A DNA stretch of 64,000 nucleotides from JAKFVA01 sp046155225 (GTDB taxonomy: Bacteria > Pseudomonadota > Gammaproteobacteria > Burkholderiales > Burkholderiaceae_C): contig JBJXED010000039.1 of the NCBI GenBank assembly GCA_046155225.1, positions 11,453 to 75,452 of the forward strand, read 5' to 3'. Below the pieces are notes generated by a model. The model ran no database searches. It was not told where the DNA came from and worked only from the letters and a program-made list of their open reading frames with translations. The position numbers and the translations under genes were made by a program. This document shows, in pieces, positions 16,609-26,437 of the stretch (positions are counted from its first letter, which is position 1; every line of letters begins with the position of its first letter).

Positions 16609-17463
16609 ATGCTGAAGCAAAGAATAGTGACCGCATTGGCGTTGTTGGCAGTGCTCATCCCCGCGTTGCTGTACCCTTCTCCCACGCCTTTTTTAAGCAT
16701 TGCCTTGTTGCTCATGACGGCAGGCGCTTGGGAGTGGGGGCGACTCAATGGCTTGACCCACTTCAAGTCCTTGGCCTCAGCGCTTGCATGCAGTGTGATC
16801 TGTCTGGGCGGCTGGGTTTTGGATGGGCCTATGCTGCAGACACCTTGGCTTTGGATTTTGGGTGGCTTGGCCTGGACTTGCGCATGCATCGGAATCTTAG
16901 TTGCGGGTCCATCATCATGGCAGCGGATACCTCTGTGGGTGCGAATGTTTTGGGGTATGGTCAGCTTGAGTTTGGCTTGGTTGGCGTTGGCCCAGGCACG
17001 CGTTATTGGCGCCAACTTTCTGCTTTCCATTTTGCTGCTGGTGTGGGCCGCTGATATTTTTGCCTACTTTGTTGGCCGAGCCATGGGAGGGCGTATTTTT
17101 AAGCGCCGTTTGGCCCCCTCTATCAGCCCCGGCAAGAGTTGGGAGGGGGTTTTAGGCGGTGCGCTTGGCGTTATTTGCGTAGCATTTATTTGGACATGGC
17201 TTGACGGACTATGGGCGGCAACGACGGTCAGCTTGTACACGCGCTTATTCGCCCATGGCAGCGGGATTTTGCTATTCGCGCTGGTGTACCTCATCGCGAT
17301 GAGCGTGATGGGAGACTTGGTTGAGTCTCTGATCAAGCGCAGTGCCGGCGTGAAAGACAGCAGCAACTTGTTGCCCGGACATGGCGGCGTGCTGGACCGT
17401 GTTGACGCCATGTTGCCTGTTTTGCCGTTGGCCATGATGTGGCACTCGGTACTGGTTCCATGA
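16609..17463 (+). CDS. cdsA: phosphatidate cytidylyltransferase
   Basis: A 284-residue polytopic inner-membrane enzyme that makes CDP-diacylglycerol from phosphatidate and CTP, the branch point of phospholipid synthesis. It has about seven hydrophobic helices and the signature region WAADIFAYFVGRAMGG, KRRLAPSISPGKSWEG and the terminal KDSSNLLPGHGGVLDRVD. It overlaps dxr in an ATGA, which suggests translational coupling. Confidence 0.96.
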   Translation: MLKQRIVTALALLAVLIPALLYPSPTPFLSIALLLMTAGAWEWGRLNGLTHFKSLASALACSVICLGGWVLDGPMLQTPWLWILGGLAWTCACIGILVAGPSSWQRIPLWVRMFWGMVSLSLAWLALAQARVIGANFLLSILLLVWAADIFAYFVGRAMGGRIFKRRLAPSISPGKSWEGVLGGALGVICVAFIWTWLDGLWAATTVSLYTRLFAHGSGILLFALVYLIAMSVMGDLVESLIKRSAGVKDSSNLLPGHGGVLDRVDAMLPVLPLAMMWHSVLVP

Positions 17464-18665
17464 AGACCCCCGCAGCCAGGCAGCGCGTTGCCATATTGGG
17501 ATCCACCGGCTCCATCGGGTGCAGCACTCTGGATGTGATTGGGCGCCATCCGGACCGTTTTGAGGTATTCGCACTGACCGCAGCGCGTCAAGTTGATTTG
17601 CTGTTCCGTCAATGTGTGCAGTTCCAGCCGCAGTTTGCTGTTATGGCACACGAGGCCAGTGGCCTGGCTCTGGCGGACAAAATCAAATTTAACCAACTGA
17701 AAACTCAGGTGCTATGGGGTACTGCAGCAATAGAAAATATTGCTCGCCACGAACAGGTGGACACGGTGATGGCCGCGATCGTTGGTGCAGCGGGATTGGC
17801 CCCATGCTTGTCCGCCGCGCGTGCTGGCAAGCGTTTGCTACTGGCCAACAAGGAAGCGCTGGTTGTGGGCGGAGCGGTATTCTTGGCGGCGGTGAAACAG
17901 GGTGCGGCCACTTTATTGCCTATTGACAGCGAGCATTCGGCTATTTTCCAGTCACTGCCGGAAAGCGCCGCAACCTGGCCTGCAAGGGTAGAGAAAATTA
18001 TTTTGACTGCTTCGGGGGGGCCATTCCGGACATTCGAGTTGCAGCGCCTACGTGATGTCACACCTGAGCAAGCTTGTGCCCATCCGAATTGGGTCATGGG
18101 TAAAAAAATATCGGTTGACTCAGCCACGATGATGAACAAGGCGCTGGAGGTAATTGAAGCGCACTATTTATTTGGCTTGAGTCCTGAGCAATTGGAGGTG
18201 GTAATTCACCCGCAAAGCATCGTGCACTCGATGGTGCAATATAAAGATGCTTCGATCGTCGCGCAGATGGGAACACCCGATATGCGGGTTCCGATTGCTT
18301 ACGGCTTGTCGTGGCCGGAGCGAATGGTTTCGGGCGCAAAGGCATTGGACTTCCATAACCTTCCAAGCATGACATTTGAGGCCATTCAAGGCCATGGGCA
18401 CCCAGCCAGGTTCCCGGGGTTGGCCTTGGCCTGGCAGGCATTGCAGGCTGTACCGGGTACAGCGGTGGTCTTGAATGCGGCGAATGAAGTGGCTGTGCAG
18501 GCTTTTCTTGACGGACGCATACGGTTTGATCAAATTCATTGCGTGAATCTTGAAACCCTGCATGCGGTTGCAGTCTCTGCACCCAGTTCCCTAGATGATT
18601 TGTTGATAATCGATGCCCAGTCGCGTGAGTCTGCAGAACAAGCAACCCGCAAGCTGAAAAAATGA
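17460..18665 (+). CDS. dxr: 1-deoxy-D-xylulose 5-phosphate reductoisomerase
   Basis: A 401-residue NADPH-dependent enzyme making MEP, the second step of the non-mevalonate isoprenoid pathway that feeds uppS. Visible motifs are the nucleotide loop VAILGSTGSIGCSTLDV, LLANKEALVVGG, DSEHSAIFQ with the metal-binding Asp, and TASGGPF. The ATG at 17460 overlaps the cdsA stop (ATGA). rseP follows after 57 bp with an AAGGAAG ribosome site. Confidence 0.97.
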   Translation: MKTPAARQRVAILGSTGSIGCSTLDVIGRHPDRFEVFALTAARQVDLLFRQCVQFQPQFAVMAHEASGLALADKIKFNQLKTQVLWGTAAIENIARHEQVDTVMAAIVGAAGLAPCLSAARAGKRLLLANKEALVVGGAVFLAAVKQGAATLLPIDSEHSAIFQSLPESAATWPARVEKIILTASGGPFRTFELQRLRDVTPEQACAHPNWVMGKKISVDSATMMNKALEVIEAHYLFGLSPEQLEVVIHPQSIVHSMVQYKDASIVAQMGTPDMRVPIAYGLSWPERMVSGAKALDFHNLPSMTFEAIQGHGHPARFPGLALAWQALQAVPGTAVVLNAANEVAVQAFLDGRIRFDQIHCVNLETLHAVAVSAPSSLDDLLIIDAQSRESAEQATRKLKK

Positions 18666-18722
18666 TCCGAAGCCTCCTGCACCTATCTGTAAGTTGAGCG
18701 CCGACCATTCGCAAGGAAGATT

Positions 18723-20117
18723 ATGTTGACGATTGTTGCGTTCATTGCCGCGCTCGGCTTGCTAATCGCTGTGCACGAGTACGGGCATTATCGCGTCGCA
18801 CTGGCTTGCGGTGTCAAGGTCCTGCGGTTCTCCATTGGTTTCGGCAAAACCATTTATCGCTGGCAACCCAAGAAGCAAAAACCGGGGCAGGCTACGGAAT
18901 TTGTTATTGGTCTGTTCCCGCTCGGAGGGTATGTGAAGATGCTTGACGAGCGTGAGGGTCCAGTAGCAGCTCATGAGCGCCATTTGGCTTTCAATGCCCA
19001 ATCTTTGAAGGCGCGCGCTGCCATTGTGGCGGCTGGGCCTTTGGCCAATTTGTTGTTGGCAGTGCTAATTTATGCTTCGGTGAACTGGTATGGCGTACAG
19101 GAGCCAAAGGCTATCTTGGCGAGCCCACCAGCGGGATCGATTGCAGCCCAAGCTGGGCTTGTTGGCGGAGAAAGCGTATTGACGGTGGCTTTTGATGGCG
19201 AGTCGCTGCACAACGTTGCATCTTTTGAGAAATTGCGCTGGAAGCTCACTCAGGCGGCTTTGGCGGGCAAAGATATTCGCCTGGAAATTGCAGCGGCTTC
19301 AAATGGTCCGACGCGTTCTGTGGTGCTGGAACTCAGCCGACTTGAAACCAAAGATGCCGATGCCAGCCTGTTTCGTCAAATCGGCATTGTGGGTCCATGG
19401 ACTCGGCCTGAAATTGGTGAGTTGGTGCAAGGTGGCGCAGCGCAGCGCTATGGCTTGACGAAAGGTGATTGGGTCAAACAAGTCGGCAACGTACGCGTCA
19501 GCGATGGGCAGCAGTTGCGTGAATTGATACGTACTTCTGCGCTTGCACAAACCGCCACCGCCGGACCTGGCTTGGCTGCAACGCAAATTTGGCAAATTGA
19601 GCGCAGTGGCAAGCTGATGGAGCTGGCCCTGCAACCAGATTTTGTCCATGAAGGCGCAAATAAAGTCGGCCGTATTGGCGCTTATGTGGGTGCAGCGCCT
19701 GAATTTTTAACTGTACGTCATGACTTGGTTGAGGGCTTGTGGTTGGGTGCTGTGCGCACTTGGGAGGTGTCTGTGCTGACACTAAAAATGATGGGCAAGA
19801 TGCTGACTGGTGAGGCATCCCTGAAAAATTTGAGTGGCCCATTAACCATTGCTGACTACGCCGGCAAGTCGGCGAGTTTGGGGATGACGCAATACTTGCT
19901 GTTTTTGGCGTTGATCAGCGTCAGTTTGGGTGTGCTGAACTTGCTGCCATTGCCTGTTTTGGATGGTGGACACCTGATGTATTATCTTTGGGAGGGAATC
20001 ACGGGGAAAAGTCTGTCCGACGCTTGGATGGAGCGTTTTCAACGCGGCGGCATAGCTGTGCTTTTTCTGATGATGTCGGTGGCTCTTTTCAATGATGTCA
20101 ACCGGCTTCTGGGTTAA
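18723..20117 (+). CDS. rseP: intramembrane site-2 zinc metalloprotease RseP
   Basis: A 464-residue inner-membrane protease that clips anti-sigma factor RseA after DegS in the envelope stress response and clears signal-peptide remnants. The zinc site is HEYGH at residues 18-22 in the first helix, and LNLLPLPVLDGGHLMYY supplies the third ligand near the C-terminus. Two PDZ domains lie between (around residues 110-300). It is upstream of bamA, as in most proteobacteria. Confidence 0.96.
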   Translation: MLTIVAFIAALGLLIAVHEYGHYRVALACGVKVLRFSIGFGKTIYRWQPKKQKPGQATEFVIGLFPLGGYVKMLDEREGPVAAHERHLAFNAQSLKARAAIVAAGPLANLLLAVLIYASVNWYGVQEPKAILASPPAGSIAAQAGLVGGESVLTVAFDGESLHNVASFEKLRWKLTQAALAGKDIRLEIAAASNGPTRSVVLELSRLETKDADASLFRQIGIVGPWTRPEIGELVQGGAAQRYGLTKGDWVKQVGNVRVSDGQQLRELIRTSALAQTATAGPGLAATQIWQIERSGKLMELALQPDFVHEGANKVGRIGAYVGAAPEFLTVRHDLVEGLWLGAVRTWEVSVLTLKMMGKMLTGEASLKNLSGPLTIADYAGKSASLGMTQYLLFLALISVSLGVLNLLPLPVLDGGHLMYYLWEGITGKSLSDAWMERFQRGGIAVLFLMMSVALFNDVNRLLG

Positions 20118-20161
20118 TTTATGCTTGCTGTTGCTCTGCACACCAAGCCATCGCTCTACAC

Positions 20162-22459
20162 ATGAAAAAAAAATTCAAACCATTTCACCCACTTAACGCG
20201 ACCTTCGCTTTCGTGATGGCATTGACTTCCCCAATGACTTGGGCTGTTGACCCTTTTAATTTGGGTGATATTCGGGTCGAAGGTTTGCAGCGGGTCGAGC
20301 CCGGGACGGTTTTTGCTACTTTGCCCTTTCGCGTTGGCGATAACTATACCGACGAGAAAGGCGCTGCGGCGATCCGGGTGCTTTTCGGCTTGGGTTTGTT
20401 CAAAGATGTGCGGCTGGAGATCAGTGGTAAGGTGCTGACAGTCATCGTCGAAGAGCGTCCGACTGTGGCTTCCGTGGATTTTGTGGGGACCAAAGAATTC
20501 GATAAAGATGTGCTCACCATGGCGCTGCGTGAAGTGGGCTTGGCTGAAGGGCGGCCTTTTGATAAGGCTCTTGCTGACAAAGCAGAGCAAGAACTCAAAC
20601 GCCAATATATCAATCGCAGTCTGTACAGCGCCCAAGTGGTCACCACCGTCACGCCGGTGGAGCGCAATCGCGTCAACCTGACCTTTACCGTCATTGAAGG
20701 TGACACGGCAAAAATCAAAGACATTCAAATTGTCGGTAACAAAGTATTCTCTCAATCCACGCTGCGGGGCTTGTTCAATCTGGATACGGGTGGCTGGCTT
20801 AGCTTCTATACCAAAACAGATGAATACGCTCGCTCCAAGCTCAATGCCGACCTGGAAAGCCTGCGTGCTTATTACCTAACCCGTGGCTATCTGGAATTCA
20901 AAATCGATTCCACCCAGGTGGCTATTTCTCCGGACAAACAAAATATCACCATCGCCATCAACATCACAGAAGGTGAGCGCTTCGTGGTGTCAGGCGTCAA
21001 GCTCGAAGGCGCTTACCTTGGCAAAGAAGAAGACTTTAAATCGCTTGTTGCGATCAAGCCAGGGCAGGCCTACAACGCGGACGACGTTGCCCTGACCACT
21101 AAAGCTTTCAACGATTACTTCAGCAAATTCGGCTTTGCCTTTGCTCGCGTGGAAGTCCAGCAAGAAATTGACCGAGCCAACAACCGCGTACTTTTTGTGC
21201 TGAAGGCCGAGCCCTTGCGCCGGGCCTATGTACGGCGCATTAATATTGCAGGCAACAGCCGGACCCGTGATGAAGTGGTGCGACGAGAATTTCGCCAGTT
21301 GGAATCCGCGTGGTATGACGGTGACAAAATCAAGCTCTCGCGCGACAGGGTTGACCGGCTTGGCTATTTCAAAGATGTCAATGTCGAGACGCAAGAGGTC
21401 CCTGGCTCACTCGATCAGGTTGACCTGACGGTCACGGTAGTTGAAAAGCCCACCGGCAACTTGCAGTTGGGCGCGGGTTTTTCCAGTGCTGAGAAGCTTG
21501 CATTGTCTTTCAGCATTCGCCAAGAAAACGTGTTTGGTTCTGGTAACTTCCTAGGCGTCGAAGTCAACACCAGCAAGTTCAATCGTACGATTGTTTTCAA
21601 CACCACCGAGCCGTATTTCACTACCGACGGCATATCGCGCACGTTTGATTTGTTCTACCGAGCTTCAAAACCACTCGAAAACCAAGGCGGTACCTACGAG
21701 CTCCAAACCGCTGGTGCCGGGGTGCGTTTTGGTGTCCCTTTCAGCGAAACCGATACGGTTTTCTTTGGTGCCACGGCAGAACAAACCAAAATTATTCCCG
21801 GCGTCAATATTCCAGTGATTTATTTGGCCTACGCCGCACGCTTTGGTGAAACCAGCACCGCTATTCCTTTGACCATAGGTTATGCGCGTGATGACCGCGA
21901 CAGTTCGCTCGTGCCCACCCGTGGCCGCTTGCAACGCGCCAGCGCAGAGCTGGGTTTGGTGGGCGATGCGCGTTACTACCGTGCGAACTATCAATACCAG
22001 CAATACATTCCTTTGGGCAGCCAGTTCACACTGGCACTCAACGGTGAGTTAGGCTTGGGGGGCGGGCTCGGCGACAGGCCCTTTCCTGTCTTTAAGAACT
22101 TCTTCTCCGGCGGTTTGGGTTCGGTCCGGGGTTTTGAGCAGGGCACACTCGGTCCGCGTGACGTGACCGGTTCGATCACTGGCGGAGCAAAAAAAGTGAC
22201 GCTCAATGGCGAAATCTTTGCTCCATTTCCTGGAACTGGAAACGACCGTACCCTTCGGCTTTTCGCTTTTGTTGATGTGGGCAATGTATTTGGCGAAGAC
22301 GAGAAAATTAGTGCTGGCAGCTTGCGTTCTTCGTATGGCGTTGGCCTGAGTTGGATTTCTCCGGTGGGTCCGTTGCGTATCGCTGCGGCAATACCAATCA
22401 AGTCAGAGCCAGGCGATAGAATCCAAAAGTTACAGTTCCAGATTGGCACATCGTTCTAA
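20162..22459 (+). CDS. bamA: outer membrane protein assembly factor BamA
   Basis: A 765-residue Omp85 protein that inserts beta-barrels into the outer membrane. The signal peptide ends near SPMTWA, followed by five POTRA domains (roughly residues 30-430) beginning DIRVEGLQRVEPGTVF, and the 16-strand barrel with the GLGSVRGFEQGTLGPRD block (VRGF, lid-loop motif). The C-terminus ends in Phe (FQIGTSF), the usual barrel signal. Its stop overlaps the skp start (TAATG). Confidence 0.98.
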   Translation: MKKKFKPFHPLNATFAFVMALTSPMTWAVDPFNLGDIRVEGLQRVEPGTVFATLPFRVGDNYTDEKGAAAIRVLFGLGLFKDVRLEISGKVLTVIVEERPTVASVDFVGTKEFDKDVLTMALREVGLAEGRPFDKALADKAEQELKRQYINRSLYSAQVVTTVTPVERNRVNLTFTVIEGDTAKIKDIQIVGNKVFSQSTLRGLFNLDTGGWLSFYTKTDEYARSKLNADLESLRAYYLTRGYLEFKIDSTQVAISPDKQNITIAINITEGERFVVSGVKLEGAYLGKEEDFKSLVAIKPGQAYNADDVALTTKAFNDYFSKFGFAFARVEVQQEIDRANNRVLFVLKAEPLRRAYVRRINIAGNSRTRDEVVRREFRQLESAWYDGDKIKLSRDRVDRLGYFKDVNVETQEVPGSLDQVDLTVTVVEKPTGNLQLGAGFSSAEKLALSFSIRQENVFGSGNFLGVEVNTSKFNRTIVFNTTEPYFTTDGISRTFDLFYRASKPLENQGGTYELQTAGAGVRFGVPFSETDTVFFGATAEQTKIIPGVNIPVIYLAYAARFGETSTAIPLTIGYARDDRDSSLVPTRGRLQRASAELGLVGDARYYRANYQYQQYIPLGSQFTLALNGELGLGGGLGDRPFPVFKNFFSGGLGSVRGFEQGTLGPRDVTGSITGGAKKVTLNGEIFAPFPGTGNDRTLRLFAFVDVGNVFGEDEKISAGSLRSSYGVGLSWISPVGPLRIAAAIPIKSEPGDRIQKLQFQIGTSF

Positions 22460-22992
22460 TGATTTATACCCCTTTCTCTTTGTGGTTCAAACGACTGGCT
22501 ATTGCCGCTTTGCTCAGTGTTTTTGTAGCCCAGGCGCAAGCACAGGAGTTTCGTATTGGCTTCGTCAACACCGACCGAATTTTTCGTGAAGCCAGTACCG
22601 CCAAAGTAGCGCAAAGCAAACTTGAGCAAGAGTTCTCCCGTCGCGAAAAAGACTTGCTCGACCAAGGCGCGTCGATCAAATCAAATTCTGAAAAATTTGA
22701 GCGTGAAGCGCCAACGATGTCAGAGAGTCAGCGGGTATCCAGACAAAAGCAACTCGTCGAGTTAGACCGCGACTTCCAGCGCAAGCGCAGGGAGTTTCAG
22801 GAAGATCTCAACGCCCGGAAAAACGAAGAATTACAACAAGTTTTGGAACGTGCTAACAAGGTCGTTAAACAAGTAGCCGAGGCAGAAAAATACGACGTTA
22901 TCTTGCAAGAAGCGGTTTATGTCAGCCCCAAGCACGACATTACAGACAAGGTGCTTCGAGTTCTGAACGGTAACGGTAGCCAAGCGAAGTAA
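22459..22992 (+). CDS. skp: periplasmic chaperone Skp/OmpH family
   Basis: A 177-residue precursor with signal peptide (cleavage after AQAQA), then the OmpH/Skp pattern: EFRIGFVNTDRIFREAS and a long charged coiled-coil with SRREKDLLDQ and ELDRDFQRKRREFQEDLNAR. Skp trimers hold unfolded outer-membrane proteins on their way to BamA. The ATG at 22459 overlaps the bamA stop by one base. Confidence 0.94.
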   Translation: MIYTPFSLWFKRLAIAALLSVFVAQAQAQEFRIGFVNTDRIFREASTAKVAQSKLEQEFSRREKDLLDQGASIKSNSEKFEREAPTMSESQRVSRQKQLVELDRDFQRKRREFQEDLNARKNEELQQVLERANKVVKQVAEAEKYDVILQEAVYVSPKHDITDKVLRVLNGNGSQAK

Positions 22993-23039
22993 ACCTTACG
23001 CCTTGGATTGTTCGTGGCTGCTGAAACTTTCGATGCTGC

Positions 23040-24029
23040 ATGAAGGCTTTTCGACTGGGACAGGTAGTCGAAGCACTGGGTGGTGAACTGCACGGCGACC
23101 CGAATTTGGCCATTCAAGGCATTGCGCCACTTGAATTTGCCAGCGCCCATGAACTGAGCTTTCTCAGTAGTTCCAAATTTTTCCGTTATCTGCACGACTC
23201 GCAAGCGGGCTGCGTGATTGTGGGGGCCGAATTCAAGGCGCAGGCTTTGGCCCGGGGCAGTGCAATTGTTTGCGCGCAGCCGTACGTCTACTTCGCTAAA
23301 TTGACGCAGCTATGGGCCCGCCATCTGGATGATCAGCTCGGTTTGCCCCAGGACTGTTTGATTCATCCTAGCGCAGTCCTTCATGACTCAGCCGATGTGC
23401 ATGCCAGTGCGCGCATCGGGCCACTGTGCGTAATCGAGCGGGGTGCCGTGATTGGTGCGTACAGCGTACTCAAGTCTCGCGTCACAGTGGGCGAGAACTG
23501 CACTGTTGGCGTTCGCTGCATTTTGCATTCTGGCGTAGTGTTGGGTGCTGACGGCTTTGGTTTCGCGCCCAATGAAGGGCTTTGGGAGAAGATCGAGCAG
23601 CTTGGGGCGGTGCATCTTGGCAACGACATCGAGGTGGGCGCCAACACCTGCATTGACCGCGGCACTCTGGGCGATACAGTCATTGAAGACGGCGTCAAGA
23701 TGGATAACTTGATCCAGATCGGGCACAACGTCCGCATTGGCCGCCACAGCGCCTTGGCCGGTTGTGTGGGCGTGGCGGGCAGTGCGGTGATTGGCGCGCA
23801 CTGTACGGTGGGTGGCGGTGCCATTATTCTCGGGCACCTGACCTTGGCCGACCATGTGCACATCTCGGCCGCGTCGGTTGTGACGCGGTCGCTGCACAAG
23901 CCGGGCCACTACAGCGGCCTGTTTCCCATCGACGACAATGCTGCTTGGGAAAAAAACGCGGCTACTTTAAAACATTTGCACCGCTTGAGAGAGCGCGTGC
24001 TGGCCCTGGAAAAATCACGCAAGCTATGA
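23040..24029 (+). CDS. lpxD: UDP-3-O-(3-hydroxyacyl)glucosamine N-acyltransferase
   Basis: A 329-residue acyltransferase for the third step of lipid A synthesis. The N-terminal uridine-binding domain includes LEFASAHELSFLSSSKF. It is followed by a left-handed beta-helix of hexapeptide repeats and the family block LGADGFGFAP; the catalytic His lies in IQIGHNVRIG. A C-terminal helix follows. Its stop overlaps the fabZ start. Confidence 0.97.
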   Translation: MKAFRLGQVVEALGGELHGDPNLAIQGIAPLEFASAHELSFLSSSKFFRYLHDSQAGCVIVGAEFKAQALARGSAIVCAQPYVYFAKLTQLWARHLDDQLGLPQDCLIHPSAVLHDSADVHASARIGPLCVIERGAVIGAYSVLKSRVTVGENCTVGVRCILHSGVVLGADGFGFAPNEGLWEKIEQLGAVHLGNDIEVGANTCIDRGTLGDTVIEDGVKMDNLIQIGHNVRIGRHSALAGCVGVAGSAVIGAHCTVGGGAIILGHLTLADHVHISAASVVTRSLHKPGHYSGLFPIDDNAAWEKNAATLKHLHRLRERVLALEKSRKL

Positions 24030-24466
24030 TGGACATTCACCAAATTCTGAAGCAATTGCCGCACCGTTACCCGATTTTGCTGGTGGACCGGGTTCTCGAG
24101 CTGGAAAAAGGCAAGCGCATTTTGGCGCTGAAAAACGTCACCATCAACGAGCCTTTCTTCATGGGCCATTTCCCACACCGCCCCGTTATGCCGGGGGTGA
24201 TGATGCTCGAAGCCCTGGCGCAAACCGCAGCGCTTTTGGTCTTCGATATGGTGGGTTATGTTCCCGATGAAAAAACCATGTACTACTTTGCCGGCATTGA
24301 CCATGCCCGCTTCAAGCGCCCGGTTGAGCCGGGTGACCAATTGCATTTGCATGTCAGCCTGGACCGGGTCAGGGCAGGCGTATACAAGTTCAAAGCACGC
24401 GCCATGGTGGGCAGTGATACCGCTGCCGAAGCCGAACTGATGTGTACTATGCGCGCCGTGGCGTAA
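24026..24466 (+). CDS. fabZ: 3-hydroxyacyl-ACP dehydratase FabZ
   Basis: A 146-residue hot-dog-fold dehydratase of fatty-acid synthesis. The catalytic His is in FFMGHFPHRPVMPGV and the Glu in MMLEALAQTAALL. The ATG at 24026 is inside the lpxD stop region (4-bp overlap). Placed between lpxD and lpxA, it competes with LpxA for 3-hydroxyacyl-ACP, so joint expression helps balance phospholipid and lipid A synthesis. Confidence 0.97.
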   Translation: MMDIHQILKQLPHRYPILLVDRVLELEKGKRILALKNVTINEPFFMGHFPHRPVMPGVMMLEALAQTAALLVFDMVGYVPDEKTMYYFAGIDHARFKRPVEPGDQLHLHVSLDRVRAGVYKFKARAMVGSDTAAEAELMCTMRAVA

Positions 24467-24480
24467 GCGGGCATAGCACG

Positions 24481-25278
24481 ATGATTGGCGGCATTCATCC
24501 CACGGCCTTGGTTGATCCCCAGGCGCAGGTGCACCCCAGCGTGAGCGTCGGCCCCTACACGGTCATCGGGCCGCAGGTACAGATTGGGCAGGGCAGCCGT
24601 ATCGGCGCGCACTGTGTGATTGAAGGCCACACCACAATTGGCAATGACAACCATATTTTCCAGTTCAATTCTCTGGGTGCAATTCCGCAAGACAAAAAAT
24701 ACGCGGGCGAGCCTTGCGAGCTGGTGATTGGCGATCGCAACACCATTCGCGAGTTCTGTACTTTCAATATCGGCTCGCCTGGCGGCGGCGGCGCGACCCG
24801 CGTGGGTAATGACAACTGGCTGATGGCCTATGTTCATCTGGCGCACGACTGCCAGGTCGGTGACCACACGATTTTTGCCAATAATTCGCAGCTTGCGGGC
24901 CATGTCCAGGTGGGAGATTGGGCCATCCTGGGCGGCTTTACCGTGGCGCATCAGTTTGTGCGCATTGGCGCGCACAGCATGACCGCGATGTGCGCCCTTT
25001 TGTTCGCCGACTTGCCGCCGTTTGTGATGTGTCAGGGCCAGCCGGCGCAGGCACGTTCGATGAACTATGAGGGCTTGCGGCGGCGGGGTTTCTCAACCAC
25101 GCGAGTGGCTGCTGTTAAAGCCATGCACAAGGCCTTGTACCGTGATGACCTCAGCCTGGACGCCGCCCGCGAGCGCATTGCTGCAATCGGCGTTGAGGTG
25201 CCAGAAGCACTGCAGGACGTGCAGATGATGCTCGGGTTTCTGGGGCAAACCGTGCCACAGCGCGGGATTGTGCGCTAG
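24481..25278 (+). CDS. lpxA: UDP-N-acetylglucosamine acyltransferase
   Basis: A 265-residue left-handed beta-helix enzyme for the first lipid A step. It starts MIGGIHPTALVDPQAQVHPS and shows hexapeptide repeats through VGPYTVIGPQVQIGQGSRIG, the catalytic His in MAYVHLAHDCQVGDH and a helical C-terminal domain (ARSMNYEGLRRRGFS). ATG 24481, 14 bp after fabZ. Confidence 0.97.
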   Translation: MIGGIHPTALVDPQAQVHPSVSVGPYTVIGPQVQIGQGSRIGAHCVIEGHTTIGNDNHIFQFNSLGAIPQDKKYAGEPCELVIGDRNTIREFCTFNIGSPGGGGATRVGNDNWLMAYVHLAHDCQVGDHTIFANNSQLAGHVQVGDWAILGGFTVAHQFVRIGAHSMTAMCALLFADLPPFVMCQGQPAQARSMNYEGLRRRGFSTTRVAAVKAMHKALYRDDLSLDAARERIAAIGVEVPEALQDVQMMLGFLGQTVPQRGIVR

Positions 25279-25288
25279 GCTTTCCGCA

Positions 25289-26437
25289 GTGGCTCCACGG
25301 TTTGGTCTGGTTGCCGGTGAAGCCTCTGGTGACTTACTGGCGGGCTTGCTCTTGGACGGCCTGCGCGCGCGCTGGCCCGGTTTGCAGGCAGTGGGGGTGG
25401 GCGGGCCGCAAATGGCCGCGCGCGGCTTTCAGGCCTGGTGGCCCAGCGACATGCTGGCCGTGCGGGGCTATGCCGAAGTGCTGCGCCATTACCGCAAGAT
25501 TGTGCGCATGCGCGAACAGCTCAAAGAGCGCTTGCTACAGCACAAGCCCGAGGTGTTCATCGGCGTTGACGCGCCCGACTTCAACCTGGCGCTGGAGGCC
25601 GGGCTGAAAGCGCAAGGTATCAAGACCGTACATTTTGTTTGCCCCTCGGTCTGGGCCTGGCGCGCCGAGCGGCTGCAAAAAATGCCTGGCCAAGTGGACC
25701 ATGTGCTGTGTATTTTCCCTTTTGAGCCCGCCTTGCTGGCTCGCAGCGGTATCGCCTCGACATACGTCGGCCATCCGTTGGCAAGTGTCATTCCGATGCT
25801 GCCGGACCGCGCCGCCGCCCGTGCGCAATTGGGCTTGCAGCCGCAGGCACAGGTGGTGGCTTTGTTGCCAGGCAGCCGTAGCAGCGAGATTCACCACCTC
25901 GCGGACCGATTCTTCAAGGCAGCGGCCTTGATGCAACGCGCCCTGCCGGAACTCCAATTTGTGCTGCCTGCGGCACCGGGGCTGATGCAGCGCCTGCGCG
26001 AAGCCCAACAGTCGCACGGCACGCTAAAGCACCTGCATATCTTGCAGGGCCAATCGCACACCGCACTGGCGGCCTGCGACTGCACGCTGGTTGCGAGCGG
26101 TACCGCCACACTCGAGGCGGCTTTGTTCAAACGCCCGATGGTTATCGCCTACCACATGCACTGGCTCAGTTGGCAGTTGACCCAGCGCAAACGCCTGCAG
26201 CCCTGGGTCGGCCTGCCCAACATCATTGCTGGTGAGGCGCTTGTGCCCGAGTTGCTGCAAGAAGCGGCCACCCCGCAGGCCCTGGCCGATGCGGTATTGC
26301 GGTGCCTGCACGACATCACCGCAGCGCCCTTGCAGACGGCCCAACTGCAGCAGCGTTTTGCGCAAATGCATGCCGATTTGCAGCGTGACACTCCCACCTT
26401 GGCCAGCCATGCCGTCGCCCAAGTTCTGGCTGCCTGA
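25289..26437 (+). CDS. lpxB: lipid-A-disaccharide synthase
   Basis: A GT-B-fold glycosyltransferase (GT19) that joins UDP-diacylglucosamine and lipid X. It shows LVAGEASGDLLAG at the N-terminus, GVDAPDFNLALE, SVWAWRAERLQKM, LPGSRSSEIHHL and ASGTATLEAALFKRPMVIAY. No ATG is available; I used GTG 25289, which gives 382 residues, the length of the E. coli enzyme. TTG 25268 is an alternative overlapping lpxA. The 3' end overlaps rnhB by 29 bp. Confidence 0.95.
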   Translation: MAPRFGLVAGEASGDLLAGLLLDGLRARWPGLQAVGVGGPQMAARGFQAWWPSDMLAVRGYAEVLRHYRKIVRMREQLKERLLQHKPEVFIGVDAPDFNLALEAGLKAQGIKTVHFVCPSVWAWRAERLQKMPGQVDHVLCIFPFEPALLARSGIASTYVGHPLASVIPMLPDRAAARAQLGLQPQAQVVALLPGSRSSEIHHLADRFFKAAALMQRALPELQFVLPAAPGLMQRLREAQQSHGTLKHLHILQGQSHTALAACDCTLVASGTATLEAALFKRPMVIAYHMHWLSWQLTQRKRLQPWVGLPNIIAGEALVPELLQEAATPQALADAVLRCLHDITAAPLQTAQLQQRFAQMHADLQRDTPTLASHAVAQVLAA